Shown: positions 14,237 through 23,301, counted from the first letter of the stretch. The stretch: 39,240 bases of DNA from Syntrophus sp. (in: bacteria) (GCA_013824645.1 PNOF01000022.1:1-39240), one strand, 5' to 3'. Made by a program: numbers and translations. The notes: a model not told the origin generated them from the letters alone.

Positions 14237-16246
14237 TTAAATACTTTTTGTAACAATCTCAGAAAGATCAAGGACTTTCATTGTTTCGCCCTTTTCTTTG
14301 TCTTTGACCGCATCTTCCATCATAATAAGGCAATAAGGACAGGCCGTAACAACCGTATTGGCCGTAATGGCAATAGCTTCATCAATCCGTGCATGGTTAA
14401 TTCTTTTATGATGCTCTTCCATCCATATCCTGCCTCCTCCTCCGCCACAGCAGAAGCTTCTGTCATGGTTTCTTTCCATTTCACTGTAGGAACCTTTTCT
14501 CACCTTATCAAGAATACTTCTCGGTTCTTCGAATACACCATTCACCCTCCCAAGGTAACAGGGGTCATGGAAGGTAATATTTCCTTCGATTGACGGGTTC
14601 AGTGAGAGCTTGCCCTCCTTGACAAGTTTCCATATGAATTCCGACTGATGGTAGACCTCAAATTTGCCGCCTATCTGGGAATATTCGTTCTTCAAAGTAT
14701 GCAGGCAGTGGGGGCAGGTTGTTATGATCTTTTTAATGCCAAGCTCATTGAGCAGTTCGACATTCCCCTGCGCAATGCCGAGATAGAGTTCTTCATTTCC
14801 GCATCTCCGTGCAGGATCACCGCAGCAGGTTTCATCCTGACCGAGCATGCCGAATGACACTCCGGCTTGATTGAGAATAGTTGCAAAGGACCTGGCGACC
14901 TTTCTGTTCCTGTCATCAAGGGACGCAACACACCCTGCCCAATAAAGGTATTCAACTTCATGCTCGGCAACGTTTTTGATATCCAGGCCTTCAGTCCATT
15001 CGGTCCTCTGCCTTTTACCCATGCCGTATGGGTCGCCTTTCTGCTGTAAATTCTTGAAAAGGAGCCTTGTTTCAGGGGTCGTTTTACTCAGTGTGAGTGT
15101 TAAATACCGTCTCATTTCAATATTTTTATCAAATGTAGGTATTGAAATCGGGCAGTTGACCTGACAGGCAAGACAGGCGGTACATGACCAAAGCGTTTCT
15201 TCCTGGATCACTTTGTCAATAAGACCATCTTCGTTCTTAACGCCGTTTGCCGTTCTCTCCCATTCAGCCTTCAAATCCTGTATGAATTGTTTCGGTGAAA
15301 GTGGTTTATCTGTATTATAAGCCGGACAGAGGTCCTGACATCTTCCGCATCGCGTACAGGCATCAAGATCGAAGTTTTGACGCCAGGTAAAGCCTTCGAT
15401 AGTGTTGATTCCGAATTCTTCGGCAGTCTCGAAATCTGCAATCGGTTGAATTGCGCCTCTCGCCGTCTCGCCTCCCGGCACATCCTCGACACCTCTAAAC
15501 AGCATATTTATCGATGATGTAATGATGTGGAGCAGTTTCGAATAAACGATATAGACAATCAAACCAAAGGAGAGGACCATGTGGAGGTACCAGAGTACCC
15601 GGTGCATAATCATGGCGCTCTCTTTTGAGTCTCCAAAGAGACTTGCCACGCCCCAGCCGACAAAACTCCACACTTCATATTCGGGTCGTGTTACCGCTAT
15701 CCTTGCGCCTTCTACAAGAAAACCCGTAACAAGAACGGCAAGAATCCAGAGGAGTGTAATCATATCTTCGGGTTTACTGTCAAGTCTTGTCGGTTTCGTT
15801 ACATATCTTCTATACAGGGCCAACAGTATACCGATAATTGCCATTAATCCGGCCACTTCGAGGATGAACGAAAAGGTAAGATAAAAATTCCCCACAAGGT
15901 ATTTTACCTTGAAAAGAGGTTCAAAAAAATCATCCTGGAGGGCTACCAGGGCTGTACCGACAGCAAGAACCAAAAATCCCCAGAATATGAAGAAGTGCAT
16001 CGTACCGGGAAAGGATTCCCTGAGTATTGATTTGTGAAATATCCCATTGGATATGAAATATCCTATCCGCTCACCTAACAGCTTCTTAAAATCCATCTCC
16101 ACGGGTTTGCCGATCTTCCACATCTTCATTCGCTTCAGTATTCCCATAACGAAAACAATAATCGTTATAGCGGCAAGTATGTAGGTGATTATCCTGGCAC
16201 CCGGGCCTGCATTCCAAAGAATCTCTCTCCCGATCTCCATCTCCAT
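14237..16246 (-). CDS. Membrane FeS oxidoreductase, EtfAB:quinone oxidoreductase (EMO)-like
   Basis: A 669-residue fusion. Residues 1-250 form a NarI-like cytochrome b domain with five or six helices and His candidates for heme binding (H71, H84, H215, H222). Two [4Fe-4S] motifs follow (C297-C307 and C355-C365), then two CCG (HdrD-like) domains: C439, C474-C475, C511, C514; and C563, C599-C600, C636, C639. This layout matches the proteins called EMO, which pass electrons from EtfAB to menaquinone during syntrophic fatty acid oxidation, and is related to DsrMK and HdrDE. ATG 16246 has GGAGG six bases upstream. No etfAB or acyl-CoA dehydrogenase genes are adjacent, so the electron donor is inferred from family knowledge. 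Confidence 0.82.
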   Translation of the reverse strand: MEMEIGREILWNAGPGARIITYILAAITIIVFVMGILKRMKMWKIGKPVEMDFKKLLGERIGYFISNGIFHKSILRESFPGTMHFFIFWGFLVLAVGTALVALQDDFFEPLFKVKYLVGNFYLTFSFILEVAGLMAIIGILLALYRRYVTKPTRLDSKPEDMITLLWILAVLVTGFLVEGARIAVTRPEYEVWSFVGWGVASLFGDSKESAMIMHRVLWYLHMVLSFGLIVYIVYSKLLHIITSSINMLFRGVEDVPGGETARGAIQPIADFETAEEFGINTIEGFTWRQNFDLDACTRCGRCQDLCPAYNTDKPLSPKQFIQDLKAEWERTANGVKNEDGLIDKVIQEETLWSCTACLACQVNCPISIPTFDKNIEMRRYLTLTLSKTTPETRLLFKNLQQKGDPYGMGKRQRTEWTEGLDIKNVAEHEVEYLYWAGCVASLDDRNRKVARSFATILNQAGVSFGMLGQDETCCGDPARRCGNEELYLGIAQGNVELLNELGIKKIITTCPHCLHTLKNEYSQIGGKFEVYHQSEFIWKLVKEGKLSLNPSIEGNITFHDPCYLGRVNGVFEEPRSILDKVRKGSYSEMERNHDRSFCCGGGGGRIWMEEHHKRINHARIDEAIAITANTVVTACPYCLIMMEDAVKDKEKGETMKVLDLSEIVTKSI

Positions 16247-16412
16247 TTCCAGCCTCCAAGCTTTTTTGACATATTTTATCTATATAAAAGCAATAAAATC
16301 AATAAAAATGTGACAGATTTCACATATTGCATGAAACCCAATATCCACGGGGATCTTGACTGGACACGCAACAAGGATAAATATGATGCGAAAAATAAAT
16401 AATAAATTTTAC

Positions 16413-16440
16413 TTGACAGATTTTTCTTTTCTCTGATAAG
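16413..16440 (+). promoter_or_regulatory. Promoter of the LysM-NlpC/P60 gene
   Basis: TTGACA (16413-16418), 16 bases, then GATAAG (16435-16440). It lies about 30 bases upstream of the ATG at 16471, which is preceded by AAGGGG. Confidence 0.55.
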
Positions 16441-16470
16441 GTAGTTGTTACAATAAGCTTAAGGGGCGTT

Positions 16471-17445
16471 ATGACAAAAGAAATGATCACCTCAGTACTG
16501 CTTCTATTAATGTGTATCATCACACCAAGTCTTTCAGGCGCCGCACAGACTACGCATAAAGTGAAGCAAGGCGATAATTTATATAGTATAGCAAAGAAAT
16601 ATCACGTATCCGTTGATCAGTTAAAAAGTCAGAACAATCTGAGATCAATCAAACTTTCCTCCGGACAAAGCCTGATTATCAAAGGCAATTCAGAGAGAAC
16701 TGCAAGAAACGAGTCGACTACAAGGAACAACGGTAAAAAGAAAAAGATCCAGGAAATTGAAGCGCCTGTCGAAGAAAATGACGGCGAATTTATTGAGTAT
16801 AAAATCAAAAGAGGCGACACTCTTGATAAAGTAGCAGCGCTCTTTAATGTCGAAAAAGAAGATCTCATCGAATCAAATAACCTCCAGAATCTGAAGGGCA
16901 ACAAACTGTCACCGGGCAGGACCATTCTTATTCCAAAAGTTATTGAAGAGGGCGAAGAAGAGATCATTACTCTAACCGGCAAATCATTAAAACCATGGAA
17001 AAACAGCGATGAACGGTATATGCTCGTTAAGGTTGCGAAAAGCTTTATGGGAGCACCGTATAAATACGGCGGCAATACCGTGAAGGGCCTTGATTGTTCT
17101 GCATATGTAAAGAAAATATATGAAATATTTGATACACAGCTTCCGAGAAGTGCCCGGGATCAATTCAAGGTCGGTTCAATAATAGGAAAAGAAGAGCTTG
17201 GCGTTGGCGACTTGGTATTCTTTAAAACAAAACGGTATGTGAAGCATCCAACCCATGTCGGTATCTACATCGGTGAAGGCAATTTTATTCATTCATCCTC
17301 AGGACATGGAAGGATTGGAGTCAAAATAGATTCACTCTCATCAGATTACTACTCAAAAGTATATACCGGCGCCACAAGGGTAAAGAGCGGTTCTTTTGAG
17401 GAAGCACCTAAAGCAACGATTAACTCCGAGGTGTCTTTCCGGTGA
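16471..17445 (+). CDS. Secreted LysM-NlpC/P60 peptidoglycan endopeptidase
   Basis: A 324-residue exported cell-wall hydrolase. A signal peptide (LLLLMCIITPSLSGAAQ) is followed by two LysM peptidoglycan-binding domains: HKVKQGDNLYSIAKKYHVS at about 29-47 and YKIKRGDTLDKVAALFNV at about 110-127. A lysine-rich linker separates them. The C-terminal NlpC/P60 domain (about 185-310) has the Cys in GLDCSAYV, His in PTHVGIYIG and a further His in NFIHSSS, the catalytic set for cutting D-Glu-gamma-DAP peptide bonds. ATG 16471 with AAGGGG five bases upstream is the start. It is the first of two plus-strand genes and probably takes part in wall turnover or septation. Confidence 0.93.
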   Translation: MTKEMITSVLLLLMCIITPSLSGAAQTTHKVKQGDNLYSIAKKYHVSVDQLKSQNNLRSIKLSSGQSLIIKGNSERTARNESTTRNNGKKKKIQEIEAPVEENDGEFIEYKIKRGDTLDKVAALFNVEKEDLIESNNLQNLKGNKLSPGRTILIPKVIEEGEEEIITLTGKSLKPWKNSDERYMLVKVAKSFMGAPYKYGGNTVKGLDCSAYVKKIYEIFDTQLPRSARDQFKVGSIIGKEELGVGDLVFFKTKRYVKHPTHVGIYIGEGNFIHSSSGHGRIGVKIDSLSSDYYSKVYTGATRVKSGSFEEAPKATINSEVSFR

Positions 17446-17566
17446 GCCCGCGTAGCCCCTACAACCTGATGTAATGATCTCCGCGGACGTCCTTCGTCCC
17501 TCGGCGTATTGCCCGTGGGAATCTATTTATTGACAGACCTCATAATTATATGGTGAAATAGCAACC

Positions 17567-18031
17567 ATGGTAAAAAAGAAAGAAAAAGAGATCCTACGTA
17601 AACCCGATATAATCCTTAAGACAATTAAATCAGCTATGCAATTTGTACAGAATAATGCAAAGCAGTGCAGTATCGGGCTTGTTGTTTTCCTCATTGTCGT
17701 TGCCGCTGTAGCTGCCTATGGGTTTAATGCGAAAAATCAGTATGATAAAACCCAATACCGCCTTTCGCAGGGTATACAATCTTTCAATGAATACAATGCG
17801 AGTGGAAAAAAGGAAGATATCGATAAAGCAGAAACTATTTTTAACGAAGTTGCACAAAAGAAAAAAGGGGAATTATCCTACATCGCAAAACTTTACCAGG
17901 CAAAGATAAATTACACCCGCGGGAAAAGCGAAGACGCGAAAAAAATGTATCAGGAAGTCATGGGCAGCACTTCAAGCGCGACACTGAAAGCATTAGCCGA
18001 AAAAGCCATTCAACATATCGAAAAAAAGTAA
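17567..18031 (+). CDS. Membrane-anchored TPR-like protein (YfgM-like)
   Basis: A 154-residue protein with a basic cytoplasmic N-terminus, one membrane segment at about residues 35-52 (SIGLVVFLIVVAAVAAYGF) and a helical, Lys/Glu-rich extracytoplasmic domain. The sequence AKLYQAKINYTRGKSEDAKKMYQEVM resembles a tetratricopeptide unit. This layout matches YfgM-type ancillary proteins linked to SecYEG and periplasmic chaperones, but similarity is by architecture only. ATG 17567 has no strong ribosome site. About 120 bases separate it from the LysM gene. Confidence 0.65.
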   Translation: MVKKKEKEILRKPDIILKTIKSAMQFVQNNAKQCSIGLVVFLIVVAAVAAYGFNAKNQYDKTQYRLSQGIQSFNEYNASGKKEDIDKAETIFNEVAQKKKGELSYIAKLYQAKINYTRGKSEDAKKMYQEVMGSTSSATLKALAEKAIQHIEKK

Positions 18032-18151
18032 CACAACACAATTCCTTTCACGCCACATATTAATAAAAATGTAGCTGACCCACCGTTACGCTCACTGGGA
18101 CGGAAAACATCGTCCCTCGTCCTAATGAGTCCCGCTATAAGCAGGGCAAAT

Positions 18152-18184
18152 GATCGTCCTGCGGTTTATCCACCTATCACCCGG
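18152..18184. repeat. Dispersed extragenic repeat, copy 2
   Basis: GATCGTCCTGCGGTTTATCC followed by ACCTATCACCC lies between two convergent genes. The core CGG-TTATCC-CTATCA is shared with copies 1 and 3. Nearby GGGACG (18097-18102) and CGTCCC (18111-18116) form a small hairpin without a T-tract. Confidence 0.5.
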
Positions 18185-18188
18185 TTTC

Positions 18189-19418
18189 TTATTCATATCT
18201 CAGGGCATCTATAGGGTTCAGGAGGGACGCTTTGTAGGCCGGATAAAAGCCGAAGAAAATACCTACTACCCCAGAAAAAACAAAGGCAAGCAGGGCCGAC
18301 ATCAGCGAGACTTCAGTTGGCCAACCCGCCATCATTGAAATCACAGATGATCCGGTAATGCCGGCAGTGAGACCGATCACTCCACCTATAAGCGAGAGTA
18401 TAACTGCTTCCATAATGAACTGTAGCCTGATATCCCAGGTCTTTGCCCCGATAGCCATCCGTATGCCGATCTCCCTGGTCCGCTCGGTAACGGAAACAAG
18501 CATTATGTTCATGATTCCGATCCCTCCGACAAGAAGTGAAACAGAAGCAATGGCGCCGAGGAGTATGGTCATAATCTGCGTCTGCTCTTCTGCTGCCTGC
18601 ATCATCTGTGTCAAGTTACGCACGGAAAAGTCGTCATCCTTTTTCGGGCCAATGCGGTGCCTCTGTTTGAGTAATGAAGTCACCTGCCTTTCGGCGCTAT
18701 CTAAGTCTTCAGCGCTTCTTGCTTTCACCATGATCTGCCGCACCATACCGGGAAAAGTCGTCCCAAAAAGTTTTTTCTGTGCAGTTGTGACAGGCACAAA
18801 GACTGCATCGTCCTGGTCATCCCCCATGACCGATTGTCCTTTCTTTTCCATAACACCGATCACCCTGAAGGGAATCTTCTTGATTCTAACGATCTGGTCA
18901 ACAGGATCGATGCCTCCAAAGAGGTTATCCACCACAGTTTGGCCAAGAAGGGCTACTTTCGTGGCGCTTCTCACGTCTTCGTCCGTTAAGGAACGTCCTG
19001 TGGCTATGGGCCAGTCGCGTACCCTTATAATGCCAAGCGTAGTTCCGGAAACCCTGGTGGACCAGTTCAGGTTTCCGTAAACGATCTGGGCCGTTCCGTT
19101 CAATATGGGCGCCACATCCTGTACTGCTGGGCATTCTTTCTCGATTGCCTCAGCATCATTCAATGTGAGGGTAGGCTGACCTCCAAAACCCGTTCTTATA
19201 CCACCGGAGGTCTGACTGCCGGGAAGCACAATGAGGAGATTACTGCCCATACTTGCCGTCTGTTCGGCTATCTTGCGGCTTGCTCCCGTCCCAACGGCTA
19301 GCATGGCAATTACTGCCCCAACGCCGATAATGATGCCGAGCATGGTAAGGGCCGAACGCATCTTGTTTACTCTCAGAGCACGCAACGCTATCTGGACTGT
19401 CCATGGAATACTTATCAA
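18189..19418 (-). CDS. MacB-type ABC transporter permease
   Basis: A 409-residue permease of the MacB/LolCE/FtsX superfamily. One N-terminal helix (ALTMLGIIIGVGAVIAMLAVG) is followed by a periplasmic MacB_PCD domain (about residues 45-240) and three C-terminal helices of the FtsX domain starting at about 285 (ILLGAIASVSLLVGGIGIMNIMLVSVTERTREIGIRMA...). Unlike E. coli MacB, the ATPase is encoded separately just upstream. It starts at TTG 19418 with GGGGTG about five bases upstream, four bases after the ATPase stop. With the adaptor and TolC-like genes it should form a tripartite efflux pump for peptides, macrolides or lipids. Confidence 0.9.
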   Translation of the reverse strand: MISIPWTVQIALRALRVNKMRSALTMLGIIIGVGAVIAMLAVGTGASRKIAEQTASMGSNLLIVLPGSQTSGGIRTGFGGQPTLTLNDAEAIEKECPAVQDVAPILNGTAQIVYGNLNWSTRVSGTTLGIIRVRDWPIATGRSLTDEDVRSATKVALLGQTVVDNLFGGIDPVDQIVRIKKIPFRVIGVMEKKGQSVMGDDQDDAVFVPVTTAQKKLFGTTFPGMVRQIMVKARSAEDLDSAERQVTSLLKQRHRIGPKKDDDFSVRNLTQMMQAAEEQTQIMTILLGAIASVSLLVGGIGIMNIMLVSVTERTREIGIRMAIGAKTWDIRLQFIMEAVILSLIGGVIGLTAGITGSSVISMMAGWPTEVSLMSALLAFVFSGVVGIFFGFYPAYKASLLNPIDALRYE

Positions 19419-19422
19419 TTTC

Positions 19423-20136
19423 TCACCCCTTTCTCAAACCCTTTTGATCTTCAATGGTCGGTTTATCGCTCACCAAATGTCCGTCGAGAAATCGTATGAT
19501 CCTTCTGCTATAGGTAGCAATGTCCGGCTCGTGCGTCACCAGTATGATGGTAATGCCGGCTTCAACATTAAGTTTCTGAAAAAGCTCCATTATCTCAATG
19601 CTTGTATGAGTATCCAGGTTTCCCGTCGGCTCATCGGCCAGGATAACAGGAACCTGGTTGACAATCGCCCGCGCAATGGCCACCCGCTGCTGCTGGCCTC
19701 CCGAAAGCTGATTCGGATGGTGGTGCTCCCTGCCTTCCAGACCCACTGTTTTCAGGGCCGCAATGGCCTTTTCGTTTCTTTCCTTGAGAGGAACACTGTT
19801 ATAGAGCATTGGCAATTGCACATTTTCCAGTGCTGACGTCCTCGGTAAGAGATTAAATCCCTGAAAAACAAAACCGAGTTTCTGATTTCTGATATGGGCC
19901 AGTTCATCCCTCGTGAGCTTACCCACATCAACCTCTTCGAGGAGATACTGACCGCTCGTCGGTATATCGAGGCAACCGACAATATTCATAAAAGTCGACT
20001 TACCGGACCCTGAAGGTCCCATGATCGCGAGGAACTCCCCTTTTTCAATGATTACAGAGACTCTGTCGAGTGCCCTGAGCTCCGTGTCGCCCAACTGGTA
20101 AATTTTGGAGATGTCCCTAGCTTCTATGAGGACCAT
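19423..20136 (-). CDS. MacB/LolD-type ABC transporter ATPase
   Basis: The 237-residue ATP-binding subunit of the efflux pump. Walker A is GPSGSGKST (about 40-48), the Q-loop is near VFQGFNL, the signature is [14 protein letters not shown] (about 143-156), Walker B is VILADEPTG, and the switch His is in LVTHEPD. It belongs to the LolD/MacB-N ATPase clade, which drives mechanotransmission rather than direct transport. The start overlaps the stop of the adaptor gene by one base, and the permease follows after four bases, so stoichiometric coupled translation is likely. Confidence 0.93.
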   Translation of the reverse strand: MVLIEARDISKIYQLGDTELRALDRVSVIIEKGEFLAIMGPSGSGKSTFMNIVGCLDIPTSGQYLLEEVDVGKLTRDELAHIRNQKLGFVFQGFNLLPRTSALENVQLPMLYNSVPLKERNEKAIAALKTVGLEGREHHHPNQLSGGQQQRVAIARAIVNQVPVILADEPTGNLDTHTSIEIMELFQKLNVEAGITIILVTHEPDIATYSRRIIRFLDGHLVSDKPTIEDQKGLRKG

Positions 20137-21401
20137 TATCTTGGCAACCTCGGCGCAGACTGTTGCTGGTTATTATTGGCCTTTGTATTTTTTGCCAGGG
20201 ATTCAACGATCACCTCTTGTCCTTCTTTCACATCTCCTGAAGTCACTTCCGTAAACGATCCGTCGCTAATGCCTATGGTCACCTGGACCTGTTTCGGTTT
20301 ATCGTTCTCCAATATCCAGACCGTATACCCCTTTTGGCCTGATGTGCCGCCTCCTTTCCCTGACGGGCGGCTATCTGTTTTATCAGCAGCAGGCACTGAG
20401 GGACCTTTTCCGGCTTTATCAGCAGGTCCTTTCGAAACTGCAACACCATCTTTTTCAGAGGGTCTGAAACGTAAAGCAGCGTTGGGGATTTTGAAAACTG
20501 AATCCTTGCTTACGACAACTACAATGACATTGGCTGTCATACCGGGTTTCAGTCGCAGATCAGCGTTGTCCACTTTAATAACTACGTCATAGGTAACTAC
20601 GTTTTGTACCGTAATTGGGGCGATACGTATCTGGTCTACTATTCCACGGAAGGTGTTTTCCGGATAGGCATCAACGGTAAACTCCACGTCCTGGCCAACT
20701 TTGATCTTTCCGATATCCGCTTCATCAATACTCGTGTCAATCTGCATCTTGGTCAAATCCTGGGCTATCGTAAAGAGCGTAGGGGTCTGGAAACTCGCGG
20801 CTACCGTCTGTCCCACATCAACACTCCTCGATACTACAACACCATCTACGGGCGATACAATCTTTGTGTACCTGAGATTCGTCTCTGCAAATCGTAATGC
20901 CGCCTCTGTCTGCGCCACCTGTGCCCTGGCGGTTCCCAACAAGGCATTGCTTGTTTCGTAATTCGTTTCAGCCGTATCGACGTCGCTCCTGGCGATCAGA
21001 TTCTCTGAAAAAAGCTGGCGGTTCCGCTCTTTTGTTCTCCTGGAGTCCTCCATCGTTGCCTTTGCCTTTTCCACATTAGCCTGTGCACCGAGCACGTTGG
21101 CCCTCGCCTGATCTACCTGGGCCTGTAAGATTGCAGGGTCTATTTCCGCTATAATCTGCCCTTTTTTTACTTTGGAATTAAAATCCACATAAAGCTTTTT
21201 CAGTGTCCCCGATACCTGAGTACCGACAAGAACGGTCGTTACGGCATTCATGGTGCCTGTTGCCGTAACCGTTGATCGCAAGGGTCCGCTCGTCACAGGG
21301 GTTGTTTTGAATTTGACGGCGCCGTTTCTGCTTTTGAAAAATATGAAGGCCCCGGCTCCAATGAGCACAACGATTATTGCGGCAATGATTATCTTCTTCA
21401 T
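20136..21401 (-). CDS. macA: MacA-type periplasmic adaptor (membrane fusion protein)
   Basis: A 421-residue membrane fusion protein. One N-terminal anchor helix (IIIAAIIVVLIGAGAFIFF) is followed by a lipoyl-like half motif (GTQVSGTLKKLYVDFNSKVKKGQ), a coiled-coil hairpin rich in Ala/Gln (about 100-170), the second lipoyl half and a beta-barrel domain (VGQDVEFTVDAYPENTF). An unusual Gly/Lys/Ser/Pro-rich linker of about 50 residues (near 300-350) interrupts the membrane-proximal region. It would connect the MacB-like permease to the TolC-like channel. It overlaps tolC by four bases and the ATPase by one. Confidence 0.92.
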   Translation of the reverse strand: MKKIIIAAIIVVLIGAGAFIFFKSRNGAVKFKTTPVTSGPLRSTVTATGTMNAVTTVLVGTQVSGTLKKLYVDFNSKVKKGQIIAEIDPAILQAQVDQARANVLGAQANVEKAKATMEDSRRTKERNRQLFSENLIARSDVDTAETNYETSNALLGTARAQVAQTEAALRFAETNLRYTKIVSPVDGVVVSRSVDVGQTVAASFQTPTLFTIAQDLTKMQIDTSIDEADIGKIKVGQDVEFTVDAYPENTFRGIVDQIRIAPITVQNVVTYDVVIKVDNADLRLKPGMTANVIVVVVSKDSVFKIPNAALRFRPSEKDGVAVSKGPADKAGKGPSVPAADKTDSRPSGKGGGTSGQKGYTVWILENDKPKQVQVTIGISDGSFTEVTSGDVKEGQEVIVESLAKNTKANNNQQQSAPRLPR

Positions 21402-22780
21402 TCTTTTACCCCTATCGCCTTCTCGATACTTGCCTGAGAGTTTTTATAGTCTGTGAGTGCCTGCGTATAGGCCACCTGGGCGTTGTTGAGACCTACCAGG
21501 GCATCTGTTACCTCCAGGGGGCTTCCTACACCAGCCCGGTATCTGCCGGTGGCAAGCTCGACATTTTCTTTTGCCTGCCTCACGGTAAGTTCCGATGTGC
21601 CTATCCTCTCATCGGCCTCACGAAGAGAGAGATATGCCTGCTGAATCTGAGAATAGATATCAAGGCGCAGCGATTGTTCATTGGCGCTCACCGTATCATG
21701 GTTTGCCTGCGCTTCAGCAACCTGGTATTTCGTCTGAAACCCGGAAAATAATGGAATGGAAAGGTTGAGTCCATAATTCCAGCCCTCATTGAGGGGAAAG
21801 CTCGTGTTCGTGTAATTGTAGTTTGCACTACCGCTCAGTATTGGAAAATATCCCTTACGTGCAAGATCGACGGACGCTTTGGAGGCCTCTTTTTTCTTGA
21901 TCAACGACTGGAGATCAGGCCTCTGATTATAAGCCTTTGAGGCGGCTTCCTCGAGGCTAAGATCGTACTTCACATAAAATAGATTGTCCTGGAGACTATA
22001 CTGAGGGGCATCGGCAATACCCATGGCGCTGTTCAGGGTAACCAACGAAAGTTTCACCTGATTCTCAGCCTTGATAAGATTCAGTTGCGCATTGCTTAAA
22101 TCAACTTCTGCCTTGGTCACATCTATTTTTGACTTTGTTCCAACCCTGTAAAAACCACGGGCCTGCTCCAAATGCTCCTGGAACTGCTTAACGGATTCAC
22201 GGGCAACATCTCTGAGCCGCCGGGCCTGCAGCACGTTATGGTATGCCTGTTTTACGTTGAGGATCGCTACATCCCGGGTATTGCTCAGGTCAAAACGGGA
22301 CGACTCGGCGTTCAACTTACTAATATTTACCTGCGTTGGCGTTTTACCGAAATCAAAGATCATTTGTTTCAAACCAACGCTGCTCGTGTACTGGTCATAC
22401 CTATCTATGTTCCCCGAAGAAGTTCCCGTTGATGTGGAAGACGTGGCTGGAGAAACCTTGCTGTAAGAACCTGATGCATCAAGTTGCGGATAGTAGCTCG
22501 CCCTTGCCTGGCCAACCCTTGCTTCATTCGCTCTTATGCTCGACTGCGATGCCAGTATACTCGGTTGATTCTTGAGTGCAATATCCACTGCACGTTGGAG
22601 GGTAAGCTCTTCACCAGCAGTGATGCCTTCAGCCAATGCCGGAAAAGGTGCAAGAAAACAGAACAATACAGATGCCATCAACATCACTGGCAACTTCTGA
22701 TAAAACTCCCACATTCTTCCTGCTACCGATTGAAACCACCGGGCCCGAGATGCCTGGTCGGGCATCTTTCTTATATGCAT
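21398..22780 (-). CDS. TolC-family outer membrane efflux protein
   Basis: A 460-residue outer-membrane channel, first gene of the efflux operon. It has two internally repeated OEP domains; LTLQRAVDIALKNQPSI begins the first, and NAQLNLIKAENQVKLSLVTLN and its C-terminal partner NAQVAYTQALTDYKNSQASIEKAIG are the coiled-coil ends. The N-terminus carries a long, basic-rich signal region with a hydrophobic core (LMASVLFCFLAPFPALA). I place the start at ATG 22780 because AGGAGGAAGG lies just upstream; the longer in-frame version from 22879 would cover the promoter and operator-like sequence. Confidence 0.92.
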   Translation of the reverse strand: MHIRKMPDQASRARWFQSVAGRMWEFYQKLPVMLMASVLFCFLAPFPALAEGITAGEELTLQRAVDIALKNQPSILASQSSIRANEARVGQARASYYPQLDASGSYSKVSPATSSTSTGTSSGNIDRYDQYTSSVGLKQMIFDFGKTPTQVNISKLNAESSRFDLSNTRDVAILNVKQAYHNVLQARRLRDVARESVKQFQEHLEQARGFYRVGTKSKIDVTKAEVDLSNAQLNLIKAENQVKLSLVTLNSAMGIADAPQYSLQDNLFYVKYDLSLEEAASKAYNQRPDLQSLIKKKEASKASVDLARKGYFPILSGSANYNYTNTSFPLNEGWNYGLNLSIPLFSGFQTKYQVAEAQANHDTVSANEQSLRLDIYSQIQQAYLSLREADERIGTSELTVRQAKENVELATGRYRAGVGSPLEVTDALVGLNNAQVAYTQALTDYKNSQASIEKAIGVKE

Positions 22781-22802
22781 AATCCTTCCTCCTGCAAAAC
22801 CA

Positions 22803-22831
22803 ATATCATGTAAAATGTGGATATAAGTCAA
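22803..22831 (-). promoter_or_regulatory. Candidate promoter of the tolC-macA operon
   Basis: Read on the minus strand, TTGACT (22826-22831), 17 bases, then TGATAT (22803-22808). The -10 is weak, but transcription would start about 15 bases before the ATG, just upstream of the AGGAGGAAGG ribosome site. Confidence 0.35.
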
Positions 22832-22850
22832 AAAACATTCCGGCAAAATA

Positions 22851-22867
22851 ATTGAAACAATTTCAAT
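22851..22867. promoter_or_regulatory. Operator-like inverted repeat upstream of the efflux operon
   Basis: ATTGAAA (22851-22857) and TTTCAAT (22861-22867) form a perfect repeat around CAA, about 20 bases upstream of the -35 candidate. A regulator site is inferred; no regulator gene is adjacent. Confidence 0.4.
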
Positions 22868-23100
22868 ATGTTTTTTCATATAATATATTAAACACTATAC
22901 ACTCTTTTTGCAATCACTATGCCACTCCCTGGTTACCCATAGAACCTTTGTTCACAGTCTTTCTACTGAAGGAGTTCAGATCCCCTTCGACAATATCTGT
23001 CATTTAAGACTTTAGCGCAGACATTTTTGTCGAATAACTTACAGGGAATGCTTATTGGGAGAAATACACAAAATGCAGGGCATAAACCCTTAGCAAGTTC

Positions 23101-23279
23101 ACGAGCGGGGAGGAAAGGCTCCGCAGGCTTTTGTCTATGGAGGGGGGGAACGATCTACTTACGTTGTCACTACCAAGGGAAGGCGTAAGCCCAGCATAGT
23201 AAACATAAGACAAAGCGATCTGGAAACGAACTTCTGTGAACGAGAGGGGTGGCTCCGACAGCTTTTGCTGGTGGAGGGG
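23101..23279. repeat. Two degenerate copies of a hairpin-forming GC-rich repeat
   Basis: Copy A starts at 23101 and copy B at 23240. Both read ACGAG-GGGG...GGCTCCG, then CAG(G)CTTTTG, then TGGAGGGG. In copy B the core is CTCC-GA-CAGC-TTTT-GCTG-GT-GGAG, a clean stem loop; copy A keeps the outer CTCC/GGAG pair with a poorer inner stem. The stretch between them has CTTACG (23158-23163) facing CGTAAG (23184-23189). An open frame of 79 codons crosses the region but has no family features or ribosome site. It could be a structured RNA or a repeat family; the rest of 22880-23301 shows only an imperfect inverted repeat around 22987-23033. Confidence 0.45.
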
Positions 23280-23301
23280 CGCTGAGCACATGGAATGGAA
23301 A

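Noticed and set aside
9490-17540. Shared TATTGCCCGT and TTATTGACA motifs at about 9493 and 17506 as another repeat family
   Set aside because: The matches are short and differently spaced; chance cannot be excluded.
23052-23291. 79-codon minus-strand frame
   Set aside because: No ribosome site and no recognisable domain; its Pro/Ser-rich text comes from the two hairpin repeats.
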